22,580 nucleotides of DNA from a virus. This document shows, piece by piece, positions 1 through 6,171 of the stretch. The position numbers and the translations under genes were made by a program. Numbering within the stretch: position 1 is the stretch's first letter; each line of letters starts with the position of its first letter. The notes under the pieces were generated by a model. It searched no databases. It had not been told where the DNA came from and was given only the letters and a program-made list of their open reading frames with translations. Location of the stretch: IMG/VR virus record IMGVR_UViG_3300042866_000695, positions 1 through 22,580 of that record. The stretch is one strand, 5' to 3'.

Positions 1-86
1 AACGGGACTAGTGCGTGCCTGCCCATCAGGAACCTCGCAACGTCTTGTCTGGGGCCACTGATGGGGGTGCCGTGGTAGTGGATCAT
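1..86 (-). CDS. Partial N-terminus, candidate DpdA-like transglycosylase (runs off window)
   Basis: Only the first 28 codons are present; the gene continues past position 1. The ATG at 86-84 overlaps the TGA of the transporter gene (ATGA), so the two are translationally coupled. The visible protein reads MIHYHGTPISG... ...ARFLMGRHALVP. From memory, this HGTPI...GRHALV opening is typical of a phage protein family that continues with a DNGAF motif comparable to DSGGFQ of tRNA-guanine transglycosylases, i.e. DpdA-like enzymes that insert 7-deazaguanines into DNA. The catalytic part is outside the window, so the assignment rests on a short N-terminus plus the transporter neighbour. It could be another conserved phage protein of unknown role. 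Confidence 0.45.
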   Translation of the reverse strand, partial: MIHYHGTPISGPRQDVARFLMGRHALVP

Positions 87-565
87 CGCGCCCAGCGGCG
101 GATGACCAGCGCCCAGACCGCGCCGCCCGCGACCTTGGCCACGAACTGCAGCGCCACGATGTGCGGCAGGAACCCGCCGAACGCGATGGTCGGGAAGATC
201 AGGCTGTCGGCCAGCGCGCCTGCGGCGTTGCTGCCGTTGGACCGGGTCAGGTAGCCGCGCTTGATCAGAGCCTGGTAGACCGTGGCGTCGACCACTGCGG
301 CCATCGTGAAGGCGACCATCGAGGCCAGCGCGATCTTGCCGGCGGCCGGGTTCAGCAGGTAGGAGATCGCGCCAGCTGCAGCGATCAGCGCCAGCATCCG
401 CGGCACCAACTGCGGGCCGCGCCACTTCTCGTGCAGGTGGTCGCGCAATGAGAGGTCCAGGCCGATCAGCAGGAACGCGTTGATCGGGGACACCCACGGG
501 CCGAAAGCGGCGACCGACAGGTTGGCGCCAGTGATGGCGGCGATGTAGAGGGCGATGGGAAGCAT
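83..565 (-). CDS. VUT/YhhQ-type queuosine precursor (preQ0/preQ1) transporter, short phage form
   Basis: This is a 160-aa hydrophobic protein with about five membrane segments. The C-terminal half carries the family pattern: DATVYQ, then RSNGSNAAGALADSLIFPTIAFGG, then a closing AAKVAGGAVWALV helix. This fits the DUF165/VUT family, whose E. coli member YhhQ imports preQ0/preQ1 across the inner membrane. At 160 aa it is shorter than YhhQ (about 220 aa), as many phage copies are. The ATG at 565 has a GAAAG about 8 nt upstream. It follows a promoter/operator at about 613 and overlaps the next gene by ATGA. Known family role: precursor uptake. Inferred role here: feeding a phage base-modification enzyme. 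Confidence 0.8.
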   Translation of the reverse strand: MLPIALYIAAITGANLSVAAFGPWVSPINAFLLIGLDLSLRDHLHEKWRGPQLVPRMLALIAAAGAISYLLNPAAGKIALASMVAFTMAAVVDATVYQALIKRGYLTRSNGSNAAGALADSLIFPTIAFGGFLPHIVALQFVAKVAGGAVWALVIRRWAR

Positions 566-608
566 GGGGGTCTTTCAGGGGTGGTTCGGAAAGCAGAGTG
601 TACAGGAA

Positions 609-627
609 ATCTTAGCGTGTGCTACAG
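609..627 (-). promoter_or_regulatory. Promoter/operator C for the transporter unit
   Basis: On the minus strand the sequence is TGTAGCACACGCTAAGAT. The 12-bp core TAGCAC/ACGCTA is a near-palindrome shared with the sites at 4043, 8758 and 9751. It overlaps an extended -10 (CGCTAAGAT; -10 hexamer at 614-609). It lies about 45 bp upstream of the transporter start. No good -35 is visible, so it would act as an extended -10 promoter or be activated. Confidence 0.5.
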
Positions 628-703
628 CTTAAACAGGTGTTCTAACTCGTATAATGTATATTGTGACCAAGCAAAATGCTAAAGCGGTCACTAACTTAGG
701 CCT

Positions 704-756
704 TGCATCCTGCATCAACGGCTCGTTGCAGGTGCTACGTGCAAGTGCAGGATGCA
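704..756 (-). terminator. Inverted repeat after the SNF2/DUF3310 operon, possible terminator or RNA 3' end
   Basis: Perfect 11-bp arms TGCATCCTGCA (704-714) and TGCAGGATGCA (746-756) enclose a 31-nt loop that contains a second small hairpin (CAACG gct CGTTG, 716-728). It begins one base after the stop codon at 757. There is no U-tract, so this is not a classical intrinsic terminator; it may instead be an RNA stability or processing element. Confidence 0.35.
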
Positions 757-951
757 CTACGACCGCCTCGCCTGCAACTTTTCCCAGTCCTTCGCGCACT
801 CGACGTCGCACCAGCGCTGCTCGTCGCCCACGATCTCGTCGCAGTAGAGGCACCGGCCGGTGGCAACAGGCCCCACCGGCTTGCGCACGGCCTGGGCGAA
901 CGTGCGGGCGAGCTCCTCGCGCTCGCTGGCGATGTCGAGGTTGTCGCTCAT
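757..951 (-). CDS. Small zinc-finger-like protein
   Basis: This 64-aa protein has four cysteines arranged C34-x2-C37 ... C48-x3-C52 (CLYCDE ... RWCDVECAKDWEKL), a likely zinc knuckle. The N-terminal half (SEREELARTFAQAV) looks helical. The ATG at 951-949 overlaps the TGA of the DUF3310 gene (ATGA), which fixes the start and argues it is real. It is the last gene of the nine-gene unit. The zinc knuckle resembles those of small phage nucleic-acid-binding proteins, but I do not recognise a named family and assign no function. Confidence 0.75.
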   Translation of the reverse strand: MSDNLDIASEREELARTFAQAVRKPVGPVATGRCLYCDEIVGDEQRWCDVECAKDWEKLQARRS

Positions 952-1508
952 TTCCTGGTCTCCAGCTCGATCAGCAGGTCGATGAAGTGGCGGGCCTTCT
1001 TCAGGTCCTCGACCCCACCCTTGTCGCGCCAGCGAGTCAGGTACTTGATCGCGCACCCCTCGGCGAACGGGATGCCGTTCGCATGGATGTACTCGATCGG
1101 CTGGATCTTCATCTTCTTGTAGTGGTCGCCGCCCTCCTGTTTGCCAAGGGCGCTGGCCGGCGTGAAGGCCTTCTCTGCTAGTGCGGGGTGGAGCGCACCT
1201 GCAGCCTGGAACCTGGACGCCAACCCCTGGAAGGTATCCGGCATCTTGGGCATCTCCAGAATGTCACGCAGTGGTTTTGGCCGCGGCGTCGCTGCGGCAA
1301 GCAGTTCCTCCCCGGGGGGTAGGATCAACAGGCCGGTCGGATCGGACTTGATATCGGAGTCCAGCCTGCGCGTGCCCGTCCAGGGGTTGAAGGCCCACAG
1401 ACGGTGGGGGTAGCGCTCCCTGCAGTCAGCACCTGTGAGCGTTACCGACATGGTCAGCAAGCTGCCTGTAATCGGGCTGTATTTCAGGGGGGTATTTTGG
1501 GAGTGCAT
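948..1508 (-). CDS. DUF3310-containing protein
   Basis: This 186-aa protein has a clear DUF3310 domain at about residues 126-183, with GGDHYKKMKIQPIEYI, an Ala-Ile-Lys-Tyr-Leu-Thr-Arg core and KARHFIDLLIEL. DUF3310 is common in phage replication regions; it was linked to nucleotide metabolism (SaV-like), but the activity is unproven. The N-terminal 120 residues are a separate segment containing CRERYPHRLWAFNPWTG, of unknown role. The ATG at 1508 overlaps the helicase stop (TGATG), with AAAAGGAAA upstream as ribosome site. A GTG one codon earlier is possible. A second in-frame ATG 19 codons in (before SVTLTGADC) is a possible alternative start. Confidence 0.8.
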   Translation of the reverse strand: MHSQNTPLKYSPITGSLLTMSVTLTGADCRERYPHRLWAFNPWTGTRRLDSDIKSDPTGLLILPPGEELLAAATPRPKPLRDILEMPKMPDTFQGLASRFQAAGALHPALAEKAFTPASALGKQEGGDHYKKMKIQPIEYIHANGIPFAEGCAIKYLTRWRDKGGVEDLKKARHFIDLLIELETRK

Positions 1509-2914
1509 CACTGTTTCCTTTTCATGTATTCAAGCAGCGCGTCCTGCACGCTGCGCTTGCCGTCCCGTCGGGCCAGCACCACCTCGTCGACCGTGCCCCT
1601 GGCCACCAGGTAGTGCACGAACACGTTCTTGCCGGTGCCGGCCTGGAGCTGGCGCATGGGGCCCACGCGCTCGATGATCTGGTCGTGCAGATCCAGGCGC
1701 CAGGTCTGGCCAAAGAACACCACCGTGTTGCAGTGCTCCTGCAGCCCGTCGATGCCCTCGCCGATGCTGGCCGGGTGGCCGATCCACAGCTTGCCCTTGC
1801 CGGCCTTGGCCTGGGCGAGGTGGTCCTCGCGCGCCAGGTCCAGTGCGTCGGGCCACTCGCGCAGGATGCGCTCGCGGTCTGACTTGAACTCGTAGGTCAC
1901 CAGCAGCGGGTCGTCGCCGGTCTCCTCCATCAGCTCGCCCAGCGCGTCGAGCTTCTCGCGGTGGAACTCGATCCACTTGCCCGGGCCGTAGCGCTCGGGG
2001 TCCAGGTACGCGGCCCCGTTGGCCAGCTGCAGGCACTTGTTGCTGAGTGCCGCGGCGTTGAACACCTCGACCTCGGTCTCGCCCAGCATCGTGAACAGCT
2101 CGCGCTCGAGCTCGCGGTACTTGACCTTGGCGCTGGCCGGTAGGTCGACCTCAATCACGTTGACGATCGGCTCGCGCAAATCGAACCAGTCCTTCGGGTC
2201 CAGCGTCAGGCAGATGTCAGCCAGTCGTGCGTGGATCTCCTCGTGCGCGTTGGGCAGGATCACCGGCACGATGCCGGGCTTCTTGCTGATCGCGTCGATC
2301 ACCCGCTTGTAGGCGAACCAGCGCTCCTCGAAAGCACTGTAGGTGCGCCCCAGGCGCTGGCCTGCGTCAAGGAACCACATGGCACCCCACAGGTCCTTCA
2401 ACCCGTTGCTGGCTGGGGTGCCGGTGAGCTGGATGAACCGCTTGACCTTGGTGTGTGCGACCGTGCCCAGGGCCTGCGCCCGGGCGGTGCCCTGGCGAAT
2501 CCTGAAACCCTTGAGGCGCACCGCCTCGTCGGCCACCACGGTGGCGAAGGGCCAGCGGTCACCGTAGAAGTCCACGATCCAGGGCAGCTGATCGTAGTTC
2601 GTCACGAAGATCGGCGCGCTCTTGCGCAGCGCGGCCTTGCGCTGCTCGAGCGTGCCCACCACCGGCACCACCTCGAGGCCCCGCAGGTGTTGCCACTTCG
2701 CGGCCTCTGTGGCCCAAGTGTCGCGCGCCACGCGCAGCGGCGCCAGCACGAGGGTCGGCGCACTCTCACCCCACACCCGGTGGAGGATCTCCAGGTGGGT
2801 GAGGGTTAGCACGCTCTTGCCCATGCCAGGCTTTGCCCACAGGGCGCAGCGGGGCTGGTTTATGAAGTGCTCCATCGCCAGCGGGGCGAAGGCGCGCGGG
2901 ACGTAGTCCTTCAT
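1508..2914 (-). CDS. SNF2-type DEAD-like DNA helicase/translocase
   Basis: This 468-aa protein is the usual size for phage SNF2-like helicases. Motif I (Walker A) is KPGMGKS at 28-34, motif Ia LVLAPLRV about 56-63, motif II VVADEA at 126-131, and motif III QLTGTPASNGLKDLW from 162. The C-terminal half has GEGIDGLQ (motif V) and IIERVGPMRQ (motif VI; usually Q-x2-GRxxRxGQ). It probably remodels protein-DNA or fork structures during phage replication. The chosen ATG at 2914 overlaps the stop of the 51-aa gene upstream (ATGA) and has GAAGAG as ribosome site; a longer frame to 3085 would read into the neighbouring genes. Confidence 0.92.
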   Translation of the reverse strand: MKDYVPRAFAPLAMEHFINQPRCALWAKPGMGKSVLTLTHLEILHRVWGESAPTLVLAPLRVARDTWATEAAKWQHLRGLEVVPVVGTLEQRKAALRKSAPIFVTNYDQLPWIVDFYGDRWPFATVVADEAVRLKGFRIRQGTARAQALGTVAHTKVKRFIQLTGTPASNGLKDLWGAMWFLDAGQRLGRTYSAFEERWFAYKRVIDAISKKPGIVPVILPNAHEEIHARLADICLTLDPKDWFDLREPIVNVIEVDLPASAKVKYRELERELFTMLGETEVEVFNAAALSNKCLQLANGAAYLDPERYGPGKWIEFHREKLDALGELMEETGDDPLLVTYEFKSDRERILREWPDALDLAREDHLAQAKAGKGKLWIGHPASIGEGIDGLQEHCNTVVFFGQTWRLDLHDQIIERVGPMRQLQAGTGKNVFVHYLVARGTVDEVVLARRDGKRSVQDALLEYMKRKQ

Positions 2915-3066
2915 CTCTTCGCCTGCTGCGCCTTCGCGCCCAACAGGCCGGCGTCCTTCTTGGCCTGGATGTTGAGAATGTAGGCAGCCAGCTCGCCGGC
3001 GGTGCGCCGCCAGTCGAAGGCGTTGCCCGTCGAGCGGGGGAGGGTGGTGCCGGGCCAGTACTTCAC
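2911..3066 (-). CDS. Small protein, unknown (51 aa)
   Basis: A GTG start at 3066 overlaps the stop of the VRR-NUC gene (GTGA), and the TGA overlaps the helicase ATG (ATGA). The protein begins MKYWPGTTLPRSTGNAFDWR and continues with a helix containing GELAAYILNIQAKK. Overlaps at both ends and in-frame continuity make it very likely a real gene. It has no recognisable domain; its place between nuclease and helicase suggests an accessory replication role, which is inference only. Confidence 0.75.
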   Translation of the reverse strand: MKYWPGTTLPRSTGNAFDWRRTAGELAAYILNIQAKKDAGLLGAKAQQAKR

Positions 3067-3377
3067 GACAGCAGCTCCTCGACACCCTCGATCGAGTCGA
3101 TCACGACGACGCGCTGGCCCATCTTGCGCATGCGCTTGTGCTCCCGCAGCTGGTAGTCCTCGGGCGCCACGCCGGTGGCCTTGAGCTCGACCCAGATGGT
3201 GCGCCCACTGCGCACAACGCGCGGCGGCTGGTCAAGGCGCGTAGCCGGGCCGAACACCGGCAGCATCACCAGCCGATCCGGCGCACCGCGCCGGCCGATC
3301 CACTGGACCTTGCGCACCTCGCCGCCCAGCGCCTTCACGCGCTTGACGAGGTGCTTTTCGATTGTTGACTCACGCAC
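3063..3377 (-). CDS. VRR-NUC domain nuclease
   Basis: This 104-aa protein is a stand-alone VRR-NUC (PD-(D/E)XK) nuclease. The active-site pattern is visible: GAPDRLVM (31-38, catalytic D34), WVELKATG (62-69, E64-x-K66) and the downstream Q (DYQLREHKR, 74-82). In phages this small nuclease is commonly encoded next to a SNF2 helicase, as here, and is thought to process branched DNA. The start is a GTG at 3377, giving MRESTIEKHLVKRVK; longer frames upstream lie inside the zinc-ribbon gene. It overlaps that gene by 43 nt, the longest overlap in this unit. Confidence 0.9.
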   Translation of the reverse strand: MRESTIEKHLVKRVKALGGEVRKVQWIGRRGAPDRLVMLPVFGPATRLDQPPRVVRSGRTIWVELKATGVAPEDYQLREHKRMRKMGQRVVVIDSIEGVEELLS

Positions 3378-3520
3378 GGTGTGCCTTTCTTGAATTCGTG
3401 GATCCGCTCCAACGTACTGAAGCGGTGGTGGTTGAAGCACTCGTAGCGGCGGCGCACGCCAGCCGTTGTGCGACGGGTCTCGAGTACGTCGGCCGGCTTG
3501 TTGCAGACCGGACACTTCAC
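3335..3520 (-). CDS. Stand-alone NrdR-like zinc ribbon protein
   Basis: This 61-aa protein begins MKCPVCNKP, and the RRRYEC-x2-H-HRFSTLER stretch follows at 23-39. That is the N-terminal zinc ribbon of the ribonucleotide-reductase repressor NrdR (CPxC ... RRRxCxxCxxRFTTxE), but the fourth ligand is His31 instead of Cys and the ATP-cone domain is absent. It may bind DNA or RNA. The GTG start at 3520 overlaps the TGA of the upstream gene (GTGA). Confidence 0.75.
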   Translation of the reverse strand: MKCPVCNKPADVLETRRTTAGVRRRYECFNHHRFSTLERIHEFKKGTPCVSQQSKSTSSSA

Positions 3521-3702
3521 ACCAGCACCAAGATCCCGGCCAGCGCGGCCACGGCGATGATGCACGCGCCGAGCACGAGCTTGTCTTGCCAGTCCATCGG
3601 ACGTTCGGTGTGCTCGAGGGCGCACGCATAGTCGACGTCGTTGGCTGTCTGGCGCTGGGTGCGCGTGTAGCGCGGGGGGCAGTCGAGGAAAAGGGGTTTC
3701 AT
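3517..3702 (-). CDS. Small single-pass membrane protein
   Basis: This 61-aa protein has a polar N-terminal part and a C-terminal membrane helix (LVLGACIIAVAALAGILVLV, residues 42-61) ending at the last residue. ATG 3702 overlaps the upstream stop (ATGA) and its stop overlaps the next GTG. The tail-anchored layout suggests a membrane-associated accessory protein. Family unknown. Confidence 0.7.
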   Translation of the reverse strand: MKPLFLDCPPRYTRTQRQTANDVDYACALEHTERPMDWQDKLVLGACIIAVAALAGILVLV

Positions 3703-3794
3703 AGCGGGGCCTCGTCGAAGTTGTCAGGGTTGAAGGGGATGGGCTGGGCCGGCTGCCGGGGCGGCAGCTGGGTGGGGAAGGGCCAGGTGGTCAC
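3699..3794 (-). CDS. Very small Pro-rich protein (31 aa)
   Basis: A GTG at 3794 overlaps the previous stop (GTGA), and its TGA overlaps the following ATG (ATGA). The product reads MTTWPFPTQLPPRQP... and ends DNFDEAPL; eight of 31 residues are proline. The precise double overlap is the main evidence for translation. No family recognised. Confidence 0.55.
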   Translation of the reverse strand: MTTWPFPTQLPPRQPAQPIPFNPDNFDEAPL

Positions 3795-4006
3795 AGGCCC
3801 ACCTCGGCGCGCTGGACAACGGCCACCGTGCGCAGGTTGCGGAAGCGGACCTGCAGCGGGAACGAGTGCGCCGGGATCTGGGGTAGGTTGATCGGCAGCG
3901 GGCGGCCCGGGCCGTCGGACCAGATGAAGTCCTTGTTGGCTTTTAGGTCGGAGATCACGGCGGCCTTCGACGTGTAGTCGCGACCGTAGGCGGGGATGAG
4001 GTGCAT
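3791..4006 (-). CDS. Unknown phage protein, first gene of the nine-gene unit
   Basis: This 71-aa protein starts MHLIPAYGRDYTSKAAVISD and contains a basic, beta-like C-terminal part (FPLQVRFRNLRTVAVVQRAE). ATG 4006 is chosen because GGAG lies 8 nt upstream; the frame extends to 4048 but would start inside the promoter. The KDF..SDG arrangement resembles small conserved proteins of betaproteobacterial phages, function unknown. It is directly downstream of the promoter/operator at 4039-4057. Confidence 0.75.
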   Translation of the reverse strand: MHLIPAYGRDYTSKAAVISDLKANKDFIWSDGPGRPLPINLPQIPAHSFPLQVRFRNLRTVAVVQRAEVGL

Positions 4007-4038
4007 ACTGCTTGCTCCAGGTGGTTGTTGATCTGTGA

Positions 4039-4057
4039 ATTGTAGCACCTGCTAAAT
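4039..4057 (-). promoter_or_regulatory. Promoter/operator A for the nine-gene replication unit
   Basis: The minus strand reads TTTAGCAGGTGCTACAAT. TAGCAGGTGCTA (4054-4043) is a perfect 5+5 palindrome with a 2-bp spacer and overlaps an extended -10, TGC-TACAAT (hexamer 4044-4039). It lies between the polymerase stop and the start at 4006. The same element occurs before other transcription units. Confidence 0.55.
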
Positions 4058-4071
4058 CCCAAGAGAAACGC

Positions 4072-6171
4072 TCAACCTTTCCGATACCGCGTGCACTCGA
4101 ACCCAGCGGCGGCCAGCGGGATGCCCTTCGCCCACACTGGTGGGTGCGCCATCATCTTCGCCAGGCCTTTGCAGTCGAACTGGCGCGGGTCGTCTGGTGT
4201 CTCGGTGATCAGCTCGTCGTGCACGGAGAGCACGATCTCGTAACCGCAGGCCTCGATCAGCGGCATGCTGCTGGCCATCACGTCGCGCGCGAAGGCCTGG
4301 GTGCAGTTCTCGATGATCTTGCCGCCGTAGGTTTTGATGGCGCCCCATTGCCTTGTGTACTGGTTGACTCCGAAATACGAAATCTGCCCGTTGTCGTCGA
4401 CCTTCGGGTTGATGTAGCAGAGGTATCGCCCAGAGGGCAGGCGGATGCGCAGCCACGCACCATCGCGGCGGGCCTTGAGGTGCTCGCCGATGGCGAAGGT
4501 CTCACCCGGGTGCGCGATCGCAGCGCGCACGCTCTCACCCGCTGCGTGCCACAGCGCGGTGGTGTGTGGGTGCGCGTCGCGCCAGGCGCGCTTGAGCACC
4601 TCGCAGGCGACGTACACATCCTGCGGCAGGCCGAGCGTGCGCTTCTTGCCAGTCGCCCACTTCCACACGCCAAGGGCATCCTCGAGCGCTTCGCGTGAGG
4701 CCGTGTCCCACACCGCCTTCGCCAGCTCCTGCAGGTCCATGTTGTAGACCGCGGCGAAGGTCAGGAACGCCGCGACGCCGCCCTCGTACCCGAGACCGAG
4801 CTCCATCACCTTGCCGATCTGGCGCTTCTGCCCGACCGCCTCCTTGGGGTCGATGTTGAACGACCGGCCGTAGGCGACCTTGTAAAGGTCCTCGCCGGTG
4901 CCAGCGTCGAAGTCGGCGAAGGCCTTGAGCTTCCATCGCTCACCGGCCAGGAAGGCCAGCCCCCGGCCTTCGATGTTGGAGAGGTCGGCCACCACCAGCT
5001 TCTTGCCGGGCGGGGCCGCGATGCAGCCGCGGATCGCGTTGGCCGTCTGCTGCATCACGTTGGTGTAGACCAGGTCGGCGCAGCCGGTCTTGAGCGCCTC
5101 GACCACCAGGTCCTGCGCGGCCTCGTCGAAGCCGGGCTCAGGCCTGGGCAGGTTCTGAGGCTGGAAGATCCGACCGGCCCACCGCGCCGTGCGCTGCGCG
5201 CCGGCGAACTGCAGGGTGTTGCGCAGGCGGCCGTCGGCGCTGGTCGCATTGACCAGGGCCTTGTACTTGGCGGTGCTGGTCTTGGTGGCCTCCAGTCGGA
5301 TCGACAGCAGCAGCTTCACGCCCTCGGGCAGCTCGGGGTCCTCGAGCCGGCGGCGCAGCGTGTCGGCCTTCATGTCGGGCAGGTCGACACCGTACTCGGC
5401 CAGGATGAACGCCAACAGGTTGTCGCGCTGGCTGGCGTTGGTTACCAGGCCGTCGGTCTGGTCGGTGACCTCGGCCTTCAGTCGCTTTTGCTCACGCGCC
5501 ACCGCATCAATCGCTGCCCGCGCCAGGTCAATATCAACGGCGACCCCCCGATCGTTGATGCGCTGGTCAAGGTGCCAGAGCGCCAGCTCAGGATGACCAG
5601 TGCGGTAGTTCCAGCTCGGCAGGCGTTGGCCGATGGCCCGCATGGCGACGATGTCTTGTCTGGAATACTCGAGAAACTCGGACCACTCTTTGGGGTGTGA
5701 TTCACGGGTAGCCCTTCGCAGTGCGTGGCCCTTGGGCCGGGGTTTACAGAACAACTGGATCAGCTCGCGCCCGCGCTTGTCCTTCGCCTGGTCGGCCTCC
5801 AGTCCTACGATCTGGCCGATCTTATCCAGACCGCCTGGCAGGCCGTGCGCCATCGCCTGGATCATCGTGTCCTGCCAACGCTCCACGGGCACGTCGATGC
5901 CCCAGCAGTGGCGCAGCAACGTGCGGTCGAAGGCACTGTTGTGGGCGGCGATCAGGACGGTGGGGTCGAACTGTAACGCCGCGAACAGGTCGGCCGTAAG
6001 GTCTGGGCGCTCGCCTGCAGTGCAGTCCCACACTTGCGGTTCACCGTCGTCGATCGCCCACTGGGCCACGGTGATCTCGGTGCTGGGGTGCTCGGCGTAG
6101 CGGTGCGTGCCGTGCGCTTTGAGGTCGCACTCGCTGTAGGTCTCGCAGTCAAACCAGAGGGTGGTCATCAT
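4072..6171 (-). CDS. Family A DNA polymerase with 3'-5' exonuclease (phage PolA type)
   Basis: This 699-aa replicative polymerase has an N-terminal DEDDy exonuclease: D8-x-E10, HNSAFD at 77-82, and YSRQD at 169-173. The polymerase domain has motif A VADLSNIEGR (D396), motif B R450-x3-K454-x7-Y462 (RQIGKVMELGLGYEGG) and motif C VHDE (650-653). No 5' nuclease domain is present. The O-helix residue equal to E. coli Phe762 is Leu458, a variant reported as associated with temperate viruses. The start is ATGATG at 6171 or 6168, with GAAAG upstream. It is separated from the SSB-like gene by the structured 250-bp region, unlike the tightly packed genes elsewhere. Confidence 0.95.
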   Translation of the reverse strand: MMTTLWFDCETYSECDLKAHGTHRYAEHPSTEITVAQWAIDDGEPQVWDCTAGERPDLTADLFAALQFDPTVLIAAHNSAFDRTLLRHCWGIDVPVERWQDTMIQAMAHGLPGGLDKIGQIVGLEADQAKDKRGRELIQLFCKPRPKGHALRRATRESHPKEWSEFLEYSRQDIVAMRAIGQRLPSWNYRTGHPELALWHLDQRINDRGVAVDIDLARAAIDAVAREQKRLKAEVTDQTDGLVTNASQRDNLLAFILAEYGVDLPDMKADTLRRRLEDPELPEGVKLLLSIRLEATKTSTAKYKALVNATSADGRLRNTLQFAGAQRTARWAGRIFQPQNLPRPEPGFDEAAQDLVVEALKTGCADLVYTNVMQQTANAIRGCIAAPPGKKLVVADLSNIEGRGLAFLAGERWKLKAFADFDAGTGEDLYKVAYGRSFNIDPKEAVGQKRQIGKVMELGLGYEGGVAAFLTFAAVYNMDLQELAKAVWDTASREALEDALGVWKWATGKKRTLGLPQDVYVACEVLKRAWRDAHPHTTALWHAAGESVRAAIAHPGETFAIGEHLKARRDGAWLRIRLPSGRYLCYINPKVDDNGQISYFGVNQYTRQWGAIKTYGGKIIENCTQAFARDVMASSMPLIEACGYEIVLSVHDELITETPDDPRQFDCKGLAKMMAHPPVWAKGIPLAAAGFECTRYRKG

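Larger units (their letters stand above)
566..756. other. AT-richer control region between the early operon end and the transporter gene
   Basis: This is a 191-bp stretch without a gene. It holds a perfect TAGCGTGTGCTA palindrome-like site (613-624), a TATAAT on the plus strand (650-655), an inverted repeat GTGACC/GGTCAC (663-668 and 688-693), a degenerate operator-like copy (TTGCAGGTGCTACG, about 726-739) and an 11-bp inverted repeat (704-714 / 746-756) right after the stop codon of the upstream operon. No supported reading frame was seen in it. Confidence 0.6.

Noticed and set aside
4072-6171. Z-genome (2-aminoadenine) polymerase DpoZ
   Set aside because: A family A polymerase beside helicase and nuclease genes raised the idea, but no purZ-, datZ- or mazZ-like gene is seen here, so there is no support.
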